From the NCBI GenBank assembly GCA_003343845.1, contig QAKK01000011.1, forward strand, positions 1-21,472: a stretch of 21,472 nt of DNA. The letters are read 5' to 3'. Position 1 is the first letter of the stretch; each line of letters begins with the position of its first letter. Under the pieces are notes generated by a model. It made no database searches. It had not been told where the DNA came from and saw only the letters and a program-made list of their open reading frames with translations. Source of the stretch: Oscillospiraceae bacterium (GTDB lineage Bacteria; Bacillota; Clostridia; Oscillospirales; CAG-272). Shown here one piece after another: positions 13,835 to 21,472 of this stretch. Position numbers and translations under genes: made by a program.

Positions 13835-15954
13835 CGCACAGTTCGGTCGGGCGCGGCGCCATTGACCGCGGCATAGCGGATACAAAGCGTGCCGCCGTGG
13901 CGCTTGCCGGCAACCCCAATGTCGGCAAAAGCACCATCTTCAACGCGCTCACCGGCATGAATCAGCATACGGGCAACTGGTCCGGCAAAACCGTGTCGAA
14001 TGCGGCAGGCATTTGCAAAACGCGGGCGCGCAGCTATACATTGGTGGACATCCCCGGCACATACTCGCTCTATGCAAAATCCGCCGAGGAGGAGGTCGCA
14101 CGCAACTATATCTGCTTCGGGCATCCCAGTGCCGTCATCGTCGTCTGTGACGCAACCTGCCTTGAACGCGGGCTCGGGCTGGTTCTGCAAACGCTGGAGG
14201 TCACGCCGCATGTGATCGTCTGCGTCAACATGATGGATGAGGCAAAAAGCAAAGGCATCGAGATCGACCTTGCCGCGCTCTCCGCACACCTCGGCGTCCC
14301 CGCCGTCGGCACGGCGGCGCGGAAAAAGAAGAGTCTTGCCGCGCTGACCGATGCGCTTGATGACATGACCGCATATAGAGCGGCGGACTCCGTGCAGCTC
14401 GTCAGGTACGACAGCACTGTTGAGCGTGCCGTCGAAGTGCTGACCCCTTGCCTCGCAAAATTTGCCGGCAAACTGCCGCCGCGCTGGCTGGCACTGCGTC
14501 TGCTTGACCCGGACGCCGCGATGCTGCATGAGATCAACCTCGCCTGCGGAAAAAATCTGCTGACCGACGACGAAGTGACGGCAGCACTCAACCGTGCGCA
14601 CGCCATTTTGGAAGCGGAAAACCACGGCGATGAACGGCTGAAGGACGCCGTTGCCTCTGCGGTTGTCACCCGCGCCGCCGAAATTGCCGCCGCAGTCACG
14701 CGCAGTAAAAGCGGCGGCTACTCCGCACGCGATCGCATGCTGGACCGCATCCTGACCGGGAAGGCATTCGGCTACCCTGCTATGCTTCTTCTGCTCCTGT
14801 TCGTCTTCTGGCTCACGATCTCGGGCGCCAATCTGCCCTCCGCATGGCTTTCCGCCGGATTCACTTACCTGGAGGGCAGGTTCTCCGCCCTGCTTTTCTG
14901 GCTGCACGCACCGCTGTGGCTGCACGATCTGCTCGTCCTCGGCGTATTCCGCGTACTGTCCTCGGTTGTCGCCGTGATGCTCCCGCCGATGGCGATCTTT
15001 TTTCCGCTGTTTACGATCCTGGAGGACTCCGGCTATCTGCCGCGCATCGCCTACAACCTGGATCGCCCGTTCAAACGGTGCGGCGCCTGCGGCAAGCAGG
15101 CGCTGACCATGTGCATGGGCTTCGGCTGCAACGCGGCAGGCGTTGTCGGCTGCCGTATTATTGATTCGCCGCGTGAACGGCTGATCGCCGTACTCACCAA
15201 CAGCTTTGTGCCCTGCAACGGGCGTTTCCCCGCCATGATCTCGCTGATCTGCATTTTCTTTGTCGGCATTTCCGGCGGTGTCGGCACTTCACTTGTCTCG
15301 GCGCTGCTGCTTACCGTAGTCATTCTCCTCGGCGTCGGTATGACACTCCTTTTTTCCCGCCTTCTGTCCCGAACACTGCTGCGCGGCATTCCGTCTTCGT
15401 TCGCACTGGAGTTGCCGCCCTATCGCCGCCCGCAGATCGGCAAAGTGATCATTCGCTCCGTCTTTGACCGCACGCTATTTGTACTCGGGCGCGCAATTGC
15501 GGTCGCCGCGCCTGCCGGTGCGTTGCTTTGGCTGCTTGCCAATGTGCAGGTCGGCGATGCCAGCCTGCTTATGCACTGCGCTGCGTTCCTCGACCCGCTC
15601 GGGCGACTGCTCGGCATGGACGGTGTAATCCTCACCGCCTTTATTCTCGGTTTTCCCGCCAACGAAATCGTCATTCCGATCGCCGTCATGGCATACACCA
15701 TGGGCGGCACGCTGACCGATGTCGGCGACCTTGCCGCGATGCGCGACATCCTTACGACAAACGGTTGGACGCCGCTCACCGCCGTCTGCACAATCCTGTT
15801 CTCGCTGATGCACTGGCCCTGCTCCACCACGGTCATGACCATCCGGGGGGAAACCGGTAGCCTGCGCCACACGCTCGCCGCCGTGCTGCTCCCCACGCTC
15901 GCCGGTGTGGCGGTGTGCTTTCTCGTGGCAGCCGCAGCAAGACTTGTCGGGTAA
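13825..15954 (+). CDS. feoB: Ferrous iron transport protein B
   Basis: A 709-residue membrane GTPase-coupled Fe(II) importer, of normal length for Firmicutes. The G domain shows G1 GNPNVGKST (29-37), switch I with Thr57 in WSGKTVSNAAG, G3 DIPGTYSL (75-82) and G4 NMMD (135-138). A helical regulatory linker runs to about 310. The transmembrane region then carries the two Gate-type halves, with YLPRIAY and MCMGFGCNAAGVVGCRII near 430-445, SFVPCNGRFPAM, and the second half with GFPANEIVIPI and MHWPCSTTVMTI. These cysteine-containing segments are the conserved permease motifs. The start is the ATG with GGAGG six bases upstream, overlapping feoA by 10 bases. Expression is presumably repressed by the adjacent metalloregulator. 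FeoC is not present. Confidence 0.97.
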   Translation: MGLTHSSVGRGAIDRGIADTKRAAVALAGNPNVGKSTIFNALTGMNQHTGNWSGKTVSNAAGICKTRARSYTLVDIPGTYSLYAKSAEEEVARNYICFGHPSAVIVVCDATCLERGLGLVLQTLEVTPHVIVCVNMMDEAKSKGIEIDLAALSAHLGVPAVGTAARKKKSLAALTDALDDMTAYRAADSVQLVRYDSTVERAVEVLTPCLAKFAGKLPPRWLALRLLDPDAAMLHEINLACGKNLLTDDEVTAALNRAHAILEAENHGDERLKDAVASAVVTRAAEIAAAVTRSKSGGYSARDRMLDRILTGKAFGYPAMLLLLLFVFWLTISGANLPSAWLSAGFTYLEGRFSALLFWLHAPLWLHDLLVLGVFRVLSSVVAVMLPPMAIFFPLFTILEDSGYLPRIAYNLDRPFKRCGACGKQALTMCMGFGCNAAGVVGCRIIDSPRERLIAVLTNSFVPCNGRFPAMISLICIFFVGISGGVGTSLVSALLLTVVILLGVGMTLLFSRLLSRTLLRGIPSSFALELPPYRRPQIGKVIIRSVFDRTLFVLGRAIAVAAPAGALLWLLANVQVGDASLLMHCAAFLDPLGRLLGMDGVILTAFILGFPANEIVIPIAVMAYTMGGTLTDVGDLAAMRDILTTNGWTPLTAVCTILFSLMHWPCSTTVMTIRGETGSLRHTLAAVLLPTLAGVAVCFLVAAAARLVG

Positions 15955-15986
15955 GCGGCGCCTTTTGAAACAAAAAAGGCCGCCGC
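15955..15986 (+). terminator. Hairpin after feoB
   Basis: GCGGCG-CCTTTT pairs with AAAAGG-C-CGCCGC around a short A-rich loop, with one bulged base, starting directly after the stop codon. No T tract follows, and a second GC-rich fold (CCGCCGCGGGCGG) competes, so intrinsic termination is likely but not certain. Confidence 0.55.
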
Positions 15987-16021
15987 GGGCGGCGTTTGAG
16001 GAAATCTGAACACAGACTATC

Positions 16022-16066
16022 GACCATAAATGTCCCCACCGTTTTACGGTGGGGACATTTATGGTC
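16022..16066. repeat. Perfect 21-bp-stem palindrome
   Basis: Bases 16022-16042 are the exact reverse complement of 16046-16066 with a TTT loop. The arms contain ATGTCCCCACCG and its complement. There is no T tract after it, and it lies between the feoB hairpin and the next promoter. It is far more perfect than the terminators here and could be a REP-like or miniature mobile element remnant, or a strong processing/termination stem. Confidence 0.8.
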
Positions 16067-16080
16067 TTAGGCACCGGTTC

Positions 16081-16109
16081 TTGACATGCAATCTAAAATA
16101 TGTTATAAT
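16081..16109 (+). promoter_or_regulatory. Consensus sigma-A promoter of the lipoprotein pair
   Basis: TTGACA (16081-16086), a 17-base spacer, and TATAAT (16104-16109), a full match at both boxes. It implies a leader of about 85 bases before the ATG at 16202, in which I see no recognised riboswitch. Confidence 0.92.
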
Positions 16110-16201
16110 CATACAGAAATACGCGAGAGAACCTGCAAAGTTTTACAGATTTCGCTTTCCATGCAATTTATACTGTCTTTTATATCAAAAGGAGTAACGC
16201 C

Positions 16202-16325
16202 ATGAAAAAACTTCTCGTAATTCTATGTCTCTGCTCGCTTTTGCTCGCCTTTGCCGGATGCAGCGGCACGGCGCCTGTTGCAACAGAGACATCAACCGCG
16301 ACGCAGGAAACAACCACGGAAAGCA
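16202..16325 (+). repeat. 5' copy of a near-identical repeat (signal peptide and linker)
   Basis: The first about 124 bases of the long lipoprotein gene match 18585-18708 with only about two substitutions, covering the signal peptide and start of the Thr-rich linker. This shows a recent duplication or gene conversion. Confidence 0.9.
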
Positions 16326-18538
16326 CGACGGAGACGACCTCGGAAACGACCGCAAAGCCGACGCCCACACCGATTGTGACCAAAGGAGACGCAATTGAAG
16401 ATGTTGGTGATGCTGACGATATCGTCATTCGCGGGGACAAGATACAGATCTCGGATCGGTATTGCATCCATAATCCTGCCCTTTTGCTGGATTCCTTGAT
16501 CTATGTGCCGAGATCTAAAACCGCAACCATTCAGTTGCCGATCGAGGACCTGCCGGAATTTGAAATCACTTATGTCACCGACTATGGCACCGACGGTTCA
16601 CAGCCGTTTCTGACCGGAAAAACATCCTTTTCTTTCAAGGGATTGCCCGGTCGGGTGATCCACACCGTTGTAAAATCCGTTGATCTTGAAGTTACGGTTT
16701 TTGAAATTGTCGGCGACCGTGTTTTCCTGAACCTGTTTTTCGATATTTACAAGGAGGACGGGGTAAATCAGCAGCTTTTTGATGCGGCAATCTATTGCCT
16801 GACGGATAACTCGGTATGCTTCTTGAGCGGACAGCAGGACATTACATGCAGATACGCCGAGATCCCGCTGAGACCCGATTGGGCGGAGCACACCGCGGGC
16901 GAATTCATCGCTTTTTCGCCGGATCGTTCAAAGGTGGTTTATCGGGTTGAGCCGCGCGTTGAAAGCTGGGTCGGAAGTTATTTTGTATACGATGCAGAAG
17001 AAAAAACTTCCACACTTCTGTTCGACCGCAGCTGCGGCGGATATGCTGTCTATTCTTATGACGAAGAATATGTTATCTGGGCGGATAATCAAACGGTATA
17101 TATCCTCCCCACCATTCGTTACTGGGGCGCCGGCAAGGTCGAGGACTTTCTCGTTTGCTGCCGCTTTGCAAACGGCGAATGGCAGATGCAGGAGCTGCCT
17201 TACGACATTCAGCAAAACAATCCGGATCAGGATTTCCCTGTATATGATTTCCCTACATATGCGGGAACATATAAAATTTATATTGAAAACGGAAAGGCAG
17301 TCTTTGAGAATCTGTTTACAGAGGAAAGGTTTTCATCTTCGGATCCGGTCGTCTGCGCAGCAATTCAGGACAGATCTTTCAGCGCACTGGAATACGGGAA
17401 TATTCAATTCAACGCAAGCGGTACCGCCTGCGTACTTGCCTATCGTCAAGATCTGGTTCTGTTGGATTTTGCAAAGCGAACGATAGAGCATAGGTGTCGA
17501 CTCTATGACGTGACCGTCCGCTGGGCAGGCGATGATTTTCTCTGCACCTTTTTCGACGACAGCGTGGATATTCTGCGCTACTTGAAAGTGCCGGCTGCCG
17601 AACCGATTGAGTGGGAGGACCCCGTCAAAGAATACCATCCAATCACAAACGATGCCGGGAAATATACCGGTGTTGTGTTCACCCTTTCCGACGGCTCTAC
17701 CTATACCTGGACTTGTCCGGCAGAATCGTTGCTTCCGATTGTACCAACGGTTGCGGTTCCCTATTCTTCAAGCTCGTTTGTGTATACAATCAATTATTAT
17801 ATCGGCAACGGTGAGTGGTTATTCGACCGTGTTAACGTCTTGGAGCATAAGATTCTGTACAGGCACAAAAATGATAAAGGATTCCGTTACACGTTCGGCA
17901 CTTACGGAAGACAGCAGGAAAACGGATATATTCGTATCTCCGCAGACGGAAAAGCAAAATACGACCGTGTTCCATGGGAGAAATACGACCATTTGTTTTT
18001 CCAAACCAACACGCTGACGGCTATCCGTGAAGTCATCCCGCTCCATCCGGGCGACACTCTGCCGCAGAAGGCGGCATATTCGCATGTATTTACCACGATA
18101 CCGACCAACTGGGTCTATGACAAAACGGACTTTATGTACTACGAGAAGAATTTTCCGGAGCACTCGGATTATTCCTATGTACGCCGTATGAGCGGGTTAG
18201 ACGTTTTGTATTACAGTGAGGAACCGATAGAAGATCTTTCGGCAGAACTGGCAAAAGAACTGTTCCCGGAAACGCTGGAAATACGGGCCAACGACGTCAG
18301 ATTATACAACTCATATGACGGTCATTCGAAAATCCATTTCGCCAGATATGATGGAGATGATGATTACTGGGCAGATGATCCGAAAGGAATTGATACGGAG
18401 CTTGACGAAAAATATGTTGCCATCGTTCAGTTGGACACGCATTATTTTGCTAAGGTGGAGGTTTATCTGATCGACATCGACGAGCTATCCGAATTTCTTA
18501 TAAATCCTATCCGAAATCTGATGTACTTTAATGAATGA
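16202..18538 (+). CDS. Large lipoprotein with propeller-like domain and paralogous C-terminal domain
   Basis: 778 residues, family unknown to me. A lipoprotein signal at 1-19 ends in LLLAFAG before Cys20, the predicted lipidated residue. A Thr/Glu-rich linker follows (about 24-60, many TTE repeats). Residues about 75-475 look like a beta-propeller, with TolB/WD-like strands such as FIAFSPDRSKVVYRV and YSYDEEYVIWADNQTVYIL. From about residue 479 (HPITNDAGKYTG) to the end is a roughly 300-residue domain shared with the next gene, containing YTWTCPAES and AKVEVYLIDID. AAAAGGAG lies seven bases before ATG. It should be exposed on the outer face of the membrane; the role is unknown. It is co-transcribed with its shorter paralogue 46 bp downstream. 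Base composition is more AT-rich than the left half of the window. Confidence 0.85.
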   Translation: MKKLLVILCLCSLLLAFAGCSGTAPVATETSTATQETTTESTTETTSETTAKPTPTPIVTKGDAIEDVGDADDIVIRGDKIQISDRYCIHNPALLLDSLIYVPRSKTATIQLPIEDLPEFEITYVTDYGTDGSQPFLTGKTSFSFKGLPGRVIHTVVKSVDLEVTVFEIVGDRVFLNLFFDIYKEDGVNQQLFDAAIYCLTDNSVCFLSGQQDITCRYAEIPLRPDWAEHTAGEFIAFSPDRSKVVYRVEPRVESWVGSYFVYDAEEKTSTLLFDRSCGGYAVYSYDEEYVIWADNQTVYILPTIRYWGAGKVEDFLVCCRFANGEWQMQELPYDIQQNNPDQDFPVYDFPTYAGTYKIYIENGKAVFENLFTEERFSSSDPVVCAAIQDRSFSALEYGNIQFNASGTACVLAYRQDLVLLDFAKRTIEHRCRLYDVTVRWAGDDFLCTFFDDSVDILRYLKVPAAEPIEWEDPVKEYHPITNDAGKYTGVVFTLSDGSTYTWTCPAESLLPIVPTVAVPYSSSSFVYTINYYIGNGEWLFDRVNVLEHKILYRHKNDKGFRYTFGTYGRQQENGYIRISADGKAKYDRVPWEKYDHLFFQTNTLTAIREVIPLHPGDTLPQKAAYSHVFTTIPTNWVYDKTDFMYYEKNFPEHSDYSYVRRMSGLDVLYYSEEPIEDLSAELAKELFPETLEIRANDVRLYNSYDGHSKIHFARYDGDDDYWADDPKGIDTELDEKYVAIVQLDTHYFAKVEVYLIDIDELSEFLINPIRNLMYFNE
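17636..18536 (+). repeat. 3' copy A of duplicated C-terminal domain
   Basis: This segment aligns throughout with 18846-19737, with small indels. Bases 18003-18121 are identical to 19195-19313 (119 bases without a difference), while flanks are clearly more diverged. Confidence 0.9.
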
Positions 18539-18584
18539 TATTCTGATGACACGAATTTGTATACCAACCGAAAGAAGGCGCGCC

Positions 18585-19739
18585 ATGAAAAAACTTCTCA
18601 TAATTCTATGTCTCTGCTCGCTTTTGCTCGCCTTTGCCGGATGCAGCGGCACGGCGCCTGTTGCAACAGAGACATCAACTGCGACGCAGGAAACAACCAC
18701 GGAAAGCATGGAAACACCCCCGGAAAGCACCGAAACAACCGCAGAAAGCATGGAAACTACTCCGGAAAGCACGACGGAGACGACCTTGGAAACGACCGCA
18801 AAGCCGACTTCCACATCGGCTTCGCAGAGCGAAGTCATCGAATCTCATCCAATAACAAACGATGCCGGAAAATATACCGGTGTTGTGTTCACCTTTTCCG
18901 ACGGCTCTACCTATACCTGGACTTGTCCGGTAGAATCGGTACTTCCGATTGTAGTATCCGGGTGTATAATCGAGTATTATATCGGCAACGGTGAGTGGTT
19001 ATTCGATGAGGTTGACGTTTTGAAGCATACGGCAAAGCATAAGGTTCTGTACAGGCACAAAAATGATGAAGGATTCCGTTACACGTTCGGCACTTTCGGA
19101 GATATGCAGGAAAATGGATTTATTCTTCGCTCCGCAGATGGAAAAGTAACATACGACCGCGATCCATGGGAAAAATACGACTATTCGTTTTTCAAAACCA
19201 ACACGCTGACGGCTATCCGTGAAGTCATCCCGCTCCATCCGGGCGACACTCTGCCGCAGAAGGCGGCATATTCGCATGTATTTACCACGATACCGACCAA
19301 CTGGGTCTATGACGAAACGGATTTTATGTACTACGAGAAGGATTTTCCGGAGCACCCGGATTATTATTTCTATGTACGCCGCCTGAGCGGGTTAGACGTT
19401 TTGTATTACAGTGAAGAACCGATAGAAGATTTTTCGGCAGCACTGGCAAAAGAACTGTTCCCGGAAACGCATCCGGCAAGATGGATCTACGGCGAAACGT
19501 ATAATTCATATGACGGTCATTCGAAAATCTATTGCACCTATTATACAATCGAAGATGGAGATTACTGGGCGGATGATCCGAGAGGAATTGATACGGAGGT
19601 TATGGAAAAATTTGTTGCCATCGTTCAGTTGGACGCACATTATTTTGCCAAGGTGGAGGTTTATCTGATCGGCGTCGACGAGACACGCGAAAATCTTATC
19701 ATGCCGGTTATCTGGAATCTGATGTACTTTAATGAATAG
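18585..19739 (+). CDS. Short paralogous lipoprotein lacking the propeller-like domain
   Basis: 384 residues. Residues 1-40 are almost identical to the upstream protein, including the lipobox and Cys20. The linker is longer and repetitive, with two 14-residue units, ESMETPPESTETTA then ESMETTPESTTETT. HPITNDAGKYTG begins at about residue 88, so the 400-residue propeller-like middle of the long protein is absent. The remaining 296 residues parallel the C-terminal domain of the long protein. The start is the ATG with AGAAGG six bases upstream; an in-frame ATG 18 codons earlier overlaps the previous gene end and would bury the signal peptide. No separate promoter is seen in the 46-bp gap, so it should be co-expressed with the first gene. 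Function unknown; probably surface exposed. Confidence 0.87.
   Translation: MKKLLIILCLCSLLLAFAGCSGTAPVATETSTATQETTTESMETPPESTETTAESMETTPESTTETTLETTAKPTSTSASQSEVIESHPITNDAGKYTGVVFTFSDGSTYTWTCPVESVLPIVVSGCIIEYYIGNGEWLFDEVDVLKHTAKHKVLYRHKNDEGFRYTFGTFGDMQENGFILRSADGKVTYDRDPWEKYDYSFFKTNTLTAIREVIPLHPGDTLPQKAAYSHVFTTIPTNWVYDETDFMYYEKDFPEHPDYYFYVRRLSGLDVLYYSEEPIEDFSAALAKELFPETHPARWIYGETYNSYDGHSKIYCTYYTIEDGDYWADDPRGIDTEVMEKFVAIVQLDAHYFAKVEVYLIGVDETRENLIMPVIWNLMYFNE
18708..18791 (+). repeat. Imperfect 42-base tandem repeat in lipoprotein linker
   Basis: Two copies of a 42-base unit encoding ESMET-(P/T)PEST-rich 14-mers. They are absent from the upstream paralogue, whose linker has the flanking parts only, so the linker has grown by slippage or duplication. 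Confidence 0.6.
18846..19737 (+). repeat. 3' copy B of duplicated C-terminal domain
   Basis: Partner of 17636-18536. It includes the 119-base identical block at 19195-19313. Confidence 0.9.
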
Positions 19740-19761
19740 TTTTCAAGTGATTTGCACCTAT

Positions 19762-19800
19762 AAAAGGCAGGGCAGCCAAATGCTGCCCTGCCTTTTATTT
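19762..19800. terminator. Bidirectional terminator after lipoprotein pair
   Basis: A 15-bp perfect stem (19762-19776 with 19782-19796) around CAAAT, then TTTATTT. The left arm begins with AAAA, so it also suits the reverse-strand gene that ends at its border. Confidence 0.93.
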
Positions 19801-21454
19801 ACTCGCTCCAAACGATCTTATCATTTTCTTCATTTTTTACTCTAACACAGGCAAGAACATTGTCATTGACATTAATAAGATAGTCTTCAATACCGGATTC
19901 TCTAAAAGACATCTGCGTAGACCTTCCGCCATCAATATTTAAAATCATATCACAATGCAAATACTTCATTACCAGATGAGCTTGGAAAAAAGATACCTGA
20001 TCATAAAGATGCTTATCATCTGAAAATTTTTTAGGATTGCCTGCATCAAAGTCGCCCCGTCGATCTCGATACAGAATTGCCAAAACAATTCTGTCCGTTT
20101 GAGAATCGTAGCCAATAACAGTTCTATGCCGCTTAGTTGTTGAGTCAAAAGCTCCTTCGTAACCGTCATATGCGTCTTTAAAGCAATCCTGAAAATCCTT
20201 TTTTTCTAACGACTGATCACCAAATAAGTCAATACCGCCAATCGCGAATTGCATATCGGCAACTTTCATGTGCTCTTCAGAGCCATTCAAGCAAGGCGGG
20301 GAAAATTGATTTGTAAAAATATGCGGTGTTCCATCTTTTTCAAAGAGCAGCAATCCGAAAGCATTACGCCGAGGCTCGTCACCGTTGCGGAATATCTTTT
20401 CGTCTTCATCATTTTCTCTGCCTTTTTCTTCATATGGAGGCTGAAACGATACCCCATCGTAAACATGTACAGCCGAAAATTTTTTACCGCCAAAGAACGA
20501 TGCATTCGTTCCATATATTTCATTCTTAACCCATATATCCGCAGGAGAAGAATTACGCTCAATTTTAAACTGATTTATCTTTCCGCAATAATACCGGACA
20601 ACAAGATTGCTCGGAAGAGAATTTGCATATTCATCAATCTTTTCATCCGTTCCATAAATGCGGTCAAAATGAATCGTGTTAAAAATAATGGGGTTATCGC
20701 TGTTTTCAATCACCTCTACCATAACGCTGCATTGCGCATCACTGTCTGCGCCGACAATCTTAACGGTCAATTCCGATGTCCCCACACGCAGCGCGGTAAC
20801 TTCGCCATTATCATTCACATGAAGAGTAGAATTGTCGCTAACAGACCAGGAGACTTCCGGCGTCCCTGCTTTATTCTTAATGCTATATCTGAACTGGTAT
20901 TTTTCTCCCGTGTTCATGATCCACGGACCGTCCGAAAGTGTCTCGGCGAGGGGGCGGAATTCATTGTCCAAAAGATCAATGGTCATATTTCCGCCGCTGC
21001 TGCCACTGCTGCCACTGCTTCCGCTGCTTCCGCTGCCGCTGCTGCTTCCATTTGCCGTTACATGAATTGTGATTCTGTCATACACGGAAGAATTTCCGTA
21101 TACATACGCATAGATGCATGCATAGCCTTCGCCAACTGCCGTCAGATTTCCGTAGCAATCAACTTTGACCACATTGGGATTGCTGGAGCGCCAACCGATG
21201 TGGCGATTACCCGAATAACCGCAATTGAAGCGCGCAGATATCTGGTCCCTCTGCCCCACGGTCAGCGTATTCCCCTGCGATGCCTTGCAGATCGAAAGAT
21301 TTCCGGCTGCAGGTTTGCAATTCTTCTTGCAACTGTGCCCCCGGCAATCCAGACAATCATCACAATTGCAGGAGCACGTCGACGCGGCTCCCGAGCCGGT
21401 ATGCTTACATGTACCTTTCTTTTCTTTGCTTTCCTTATTCGTGCAAATACACAT
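19799..21454 (-). CDS. Cys-rich Big2-like protein with NAGPA-like phosphodiester glycosidase domain
   Basis: 551 residues from the ATG at 21454. The first 46 residues hold ten cysteines, including CSCNCDDCLDC (27-37). Residues about 53-133 and 156-249 are two Ig-like Big2 domains (SSNPNVVKVDCYGNLTAVGEG is the classic strand pattern of the first), separated by a GSSGSSG linker (136-155). Residues about 255-551 match the phosphodiester glycosidase family (NAGPA, formerly DUF2233): GTNASFFGGKKF (315-326), TVIGYDSQTDRIVLAI (445-460) and ILNIDGGRSTQM (504-515). No signal peptide is visible. The frame is also open for the 18 bases before the ATG up to the window edge, so a longer N-terminus cannot be excluded; AAGGA 11 bases upstream gives modest support to this start. 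The sequence is markedly AT-richer than its neighbours to the left. It is probably cell-surface related, acting on phosphodiester-linked sugars; this is inferred. Confidence 0.82.
   Translation of the reverse strand: MCICTNKESKEKKGTCKHTGSGAASTCSCNCDDCLDCRGHSCKKNCKPAAGNLSICKASQGNTLTVGQRDQISARFNCGYSGNRHIGWRSSNPNVVKVDCYGNLTAVGEGYACIYAYVYGNSSVYDRITIHVTANGSSSGSGSSGSSGSSGSSGGNMTIDLLDNEFRPLAETLSDGPWIMNTGEKYQFRYSIKNKAGTPEVSWSVSDNSTLHVNDNGEVTALRVGTSELTVKIVGADSDAQCSVMVEVIENSDNPIIFNTIHFDRIYGTDEKIDEYANSLPSNLVVRYYCGKINQFKIERNSSPADIWVKNEIYGTNASFFGGKKFSAVHVYDGVSFQPPYEEKGRENDEDEKIFRNGDEPRRNAFGLLLFEKDGTPHIFTNQFSPPCLNGSEEHMKVADMQFAIGGIDLFGDQSLEKKDFQDCFKDAYDGYEGAFDSTTKRHRTVIGYDSQTDRIVLAILYRDRRGDFDAGNPKKFSDDKHLYDQVSFFQAHLVMKYLHCDMILNIDGGRSTQMSFRESGIEDYLINVNDNVLACVRVKNEENDKIVWSE
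20990..21051. repeat. Low-complexity repeat encoding the Gly/Ser linker
   Basis: Iterations of GCTGCC/GCTTCC-type triplet blocks (on -, GGAAGC/GGCAGT) encode the GSSGSSGSSG linker between the two Big2-like domains. Such a tract can change length by slippage in multiples of three without breaking the frame. Confidence 0.75.
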
Positions 21455-21472
21455 TTTGAATTTTTTCCTTTC

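Noticed and set aside
13747..14925. 392-codon open frame on - opposite feoA-feoB
   Set aside because: It overlaps the GTPase motifs of FeoB and carries no family signature of its own.
16022..16066. Palindrome as an ordinary intrinsic terminator
   Set aside because: There is no T run after either arm, and a separate hairpin already follows feoB. I list it as a repeat of uncertain role instead.
16110..16201. Riboswitch in the lipoprotein leader
   Set aside because: The leader is only about 85 bases, AT-rich, and shows no conserved aptamer core or terminator/antiterminator pair.
20990..21051. CRISPR-like or mobile repeat
   Set aside because: The repetition is a triplet-scale low-complexity tract coding for a Gly/Ser linker, without spacers.

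Overview
The window looks like a chromosomal segment of a moderately GC-rich anaerobic Clostridia-type Firmicute, perhaps a gut Oscillospiraceae/Ruminococcaceae relative. The reasons are pyruvate phosphate dikinase, a glycyl radical enzyme, FeoAB, copper-amine-oxidase-N (stalk) modules, Big2-type domains, strong AGGAGG-type ribosome binding sites and near-consensus sigma-A promoters with 17-bp spacers. The taxonomy is inferred from gene families only. I see no rRNA, tRNA, CRISPR array, transposase or phage module.

Layout. 1-543: 3' end of ppdK, closed by a strong hairpin. 614-1028: a gene-poor stretch holding a decayed reverse-strand methyltransferase remnant. 1029-3285: two short-chain dehydrogenases on + with a GNAT acetyltransferase on - between them, each + gene with its own promoter. 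3329-4410: a reverse-strand pair, TraX-like membrane protein then TfoX-N protein. 4553-5644: a Mbeg1-like alpha/beta hydrolase, transcribed divergently from traX from back-to-back consensus promoters. 5682-12029: a reverse-strand bicistron of a glycyl radical enzyme followed 15 bp later by a 1374-aa secreted beta-helix/GH43-like/stalk-domain protein, with a divergent AraC regulator (12221-13036). 13068-15954: an MntR/DtxR-like metalloregulator divergent from feoA-feoB. 16022-16066: a perfect 21-bp-stem palindrome. 16202-19739: two tandem paralogous lipoproteins. 19799-21454: a Cys-rich, Big2 and NAGPA-like phosphodiester glycosidase protein on -, possibly continuing past the window edge.

How it works together. 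Most of the left half is ordinary metabolism in short independent units separated by bidirectional hairpin terminators. Two units look functionally integrated. One is the regulator-feoAB iron unit, with an inverted repeat between the divergent genes. The other is the AraC/glycyl-radical-enzyme/secreted-protein unit, which suggests ligand-induced use of some extracellular carbohydrate-derived compound (inference). From about 16 kb rightward the sequence is visibly more AT-rich and carries duplicated or modular surface proteins, consistent with an accessory region.

The best candidates for something undescribed are the glycyl radical enzyme coupled to the secreted beta-helix/GH43 protein, the tandem lipoproteins with a gained or lost propeller-like domain, and the Cys-rich NAGPA protein.
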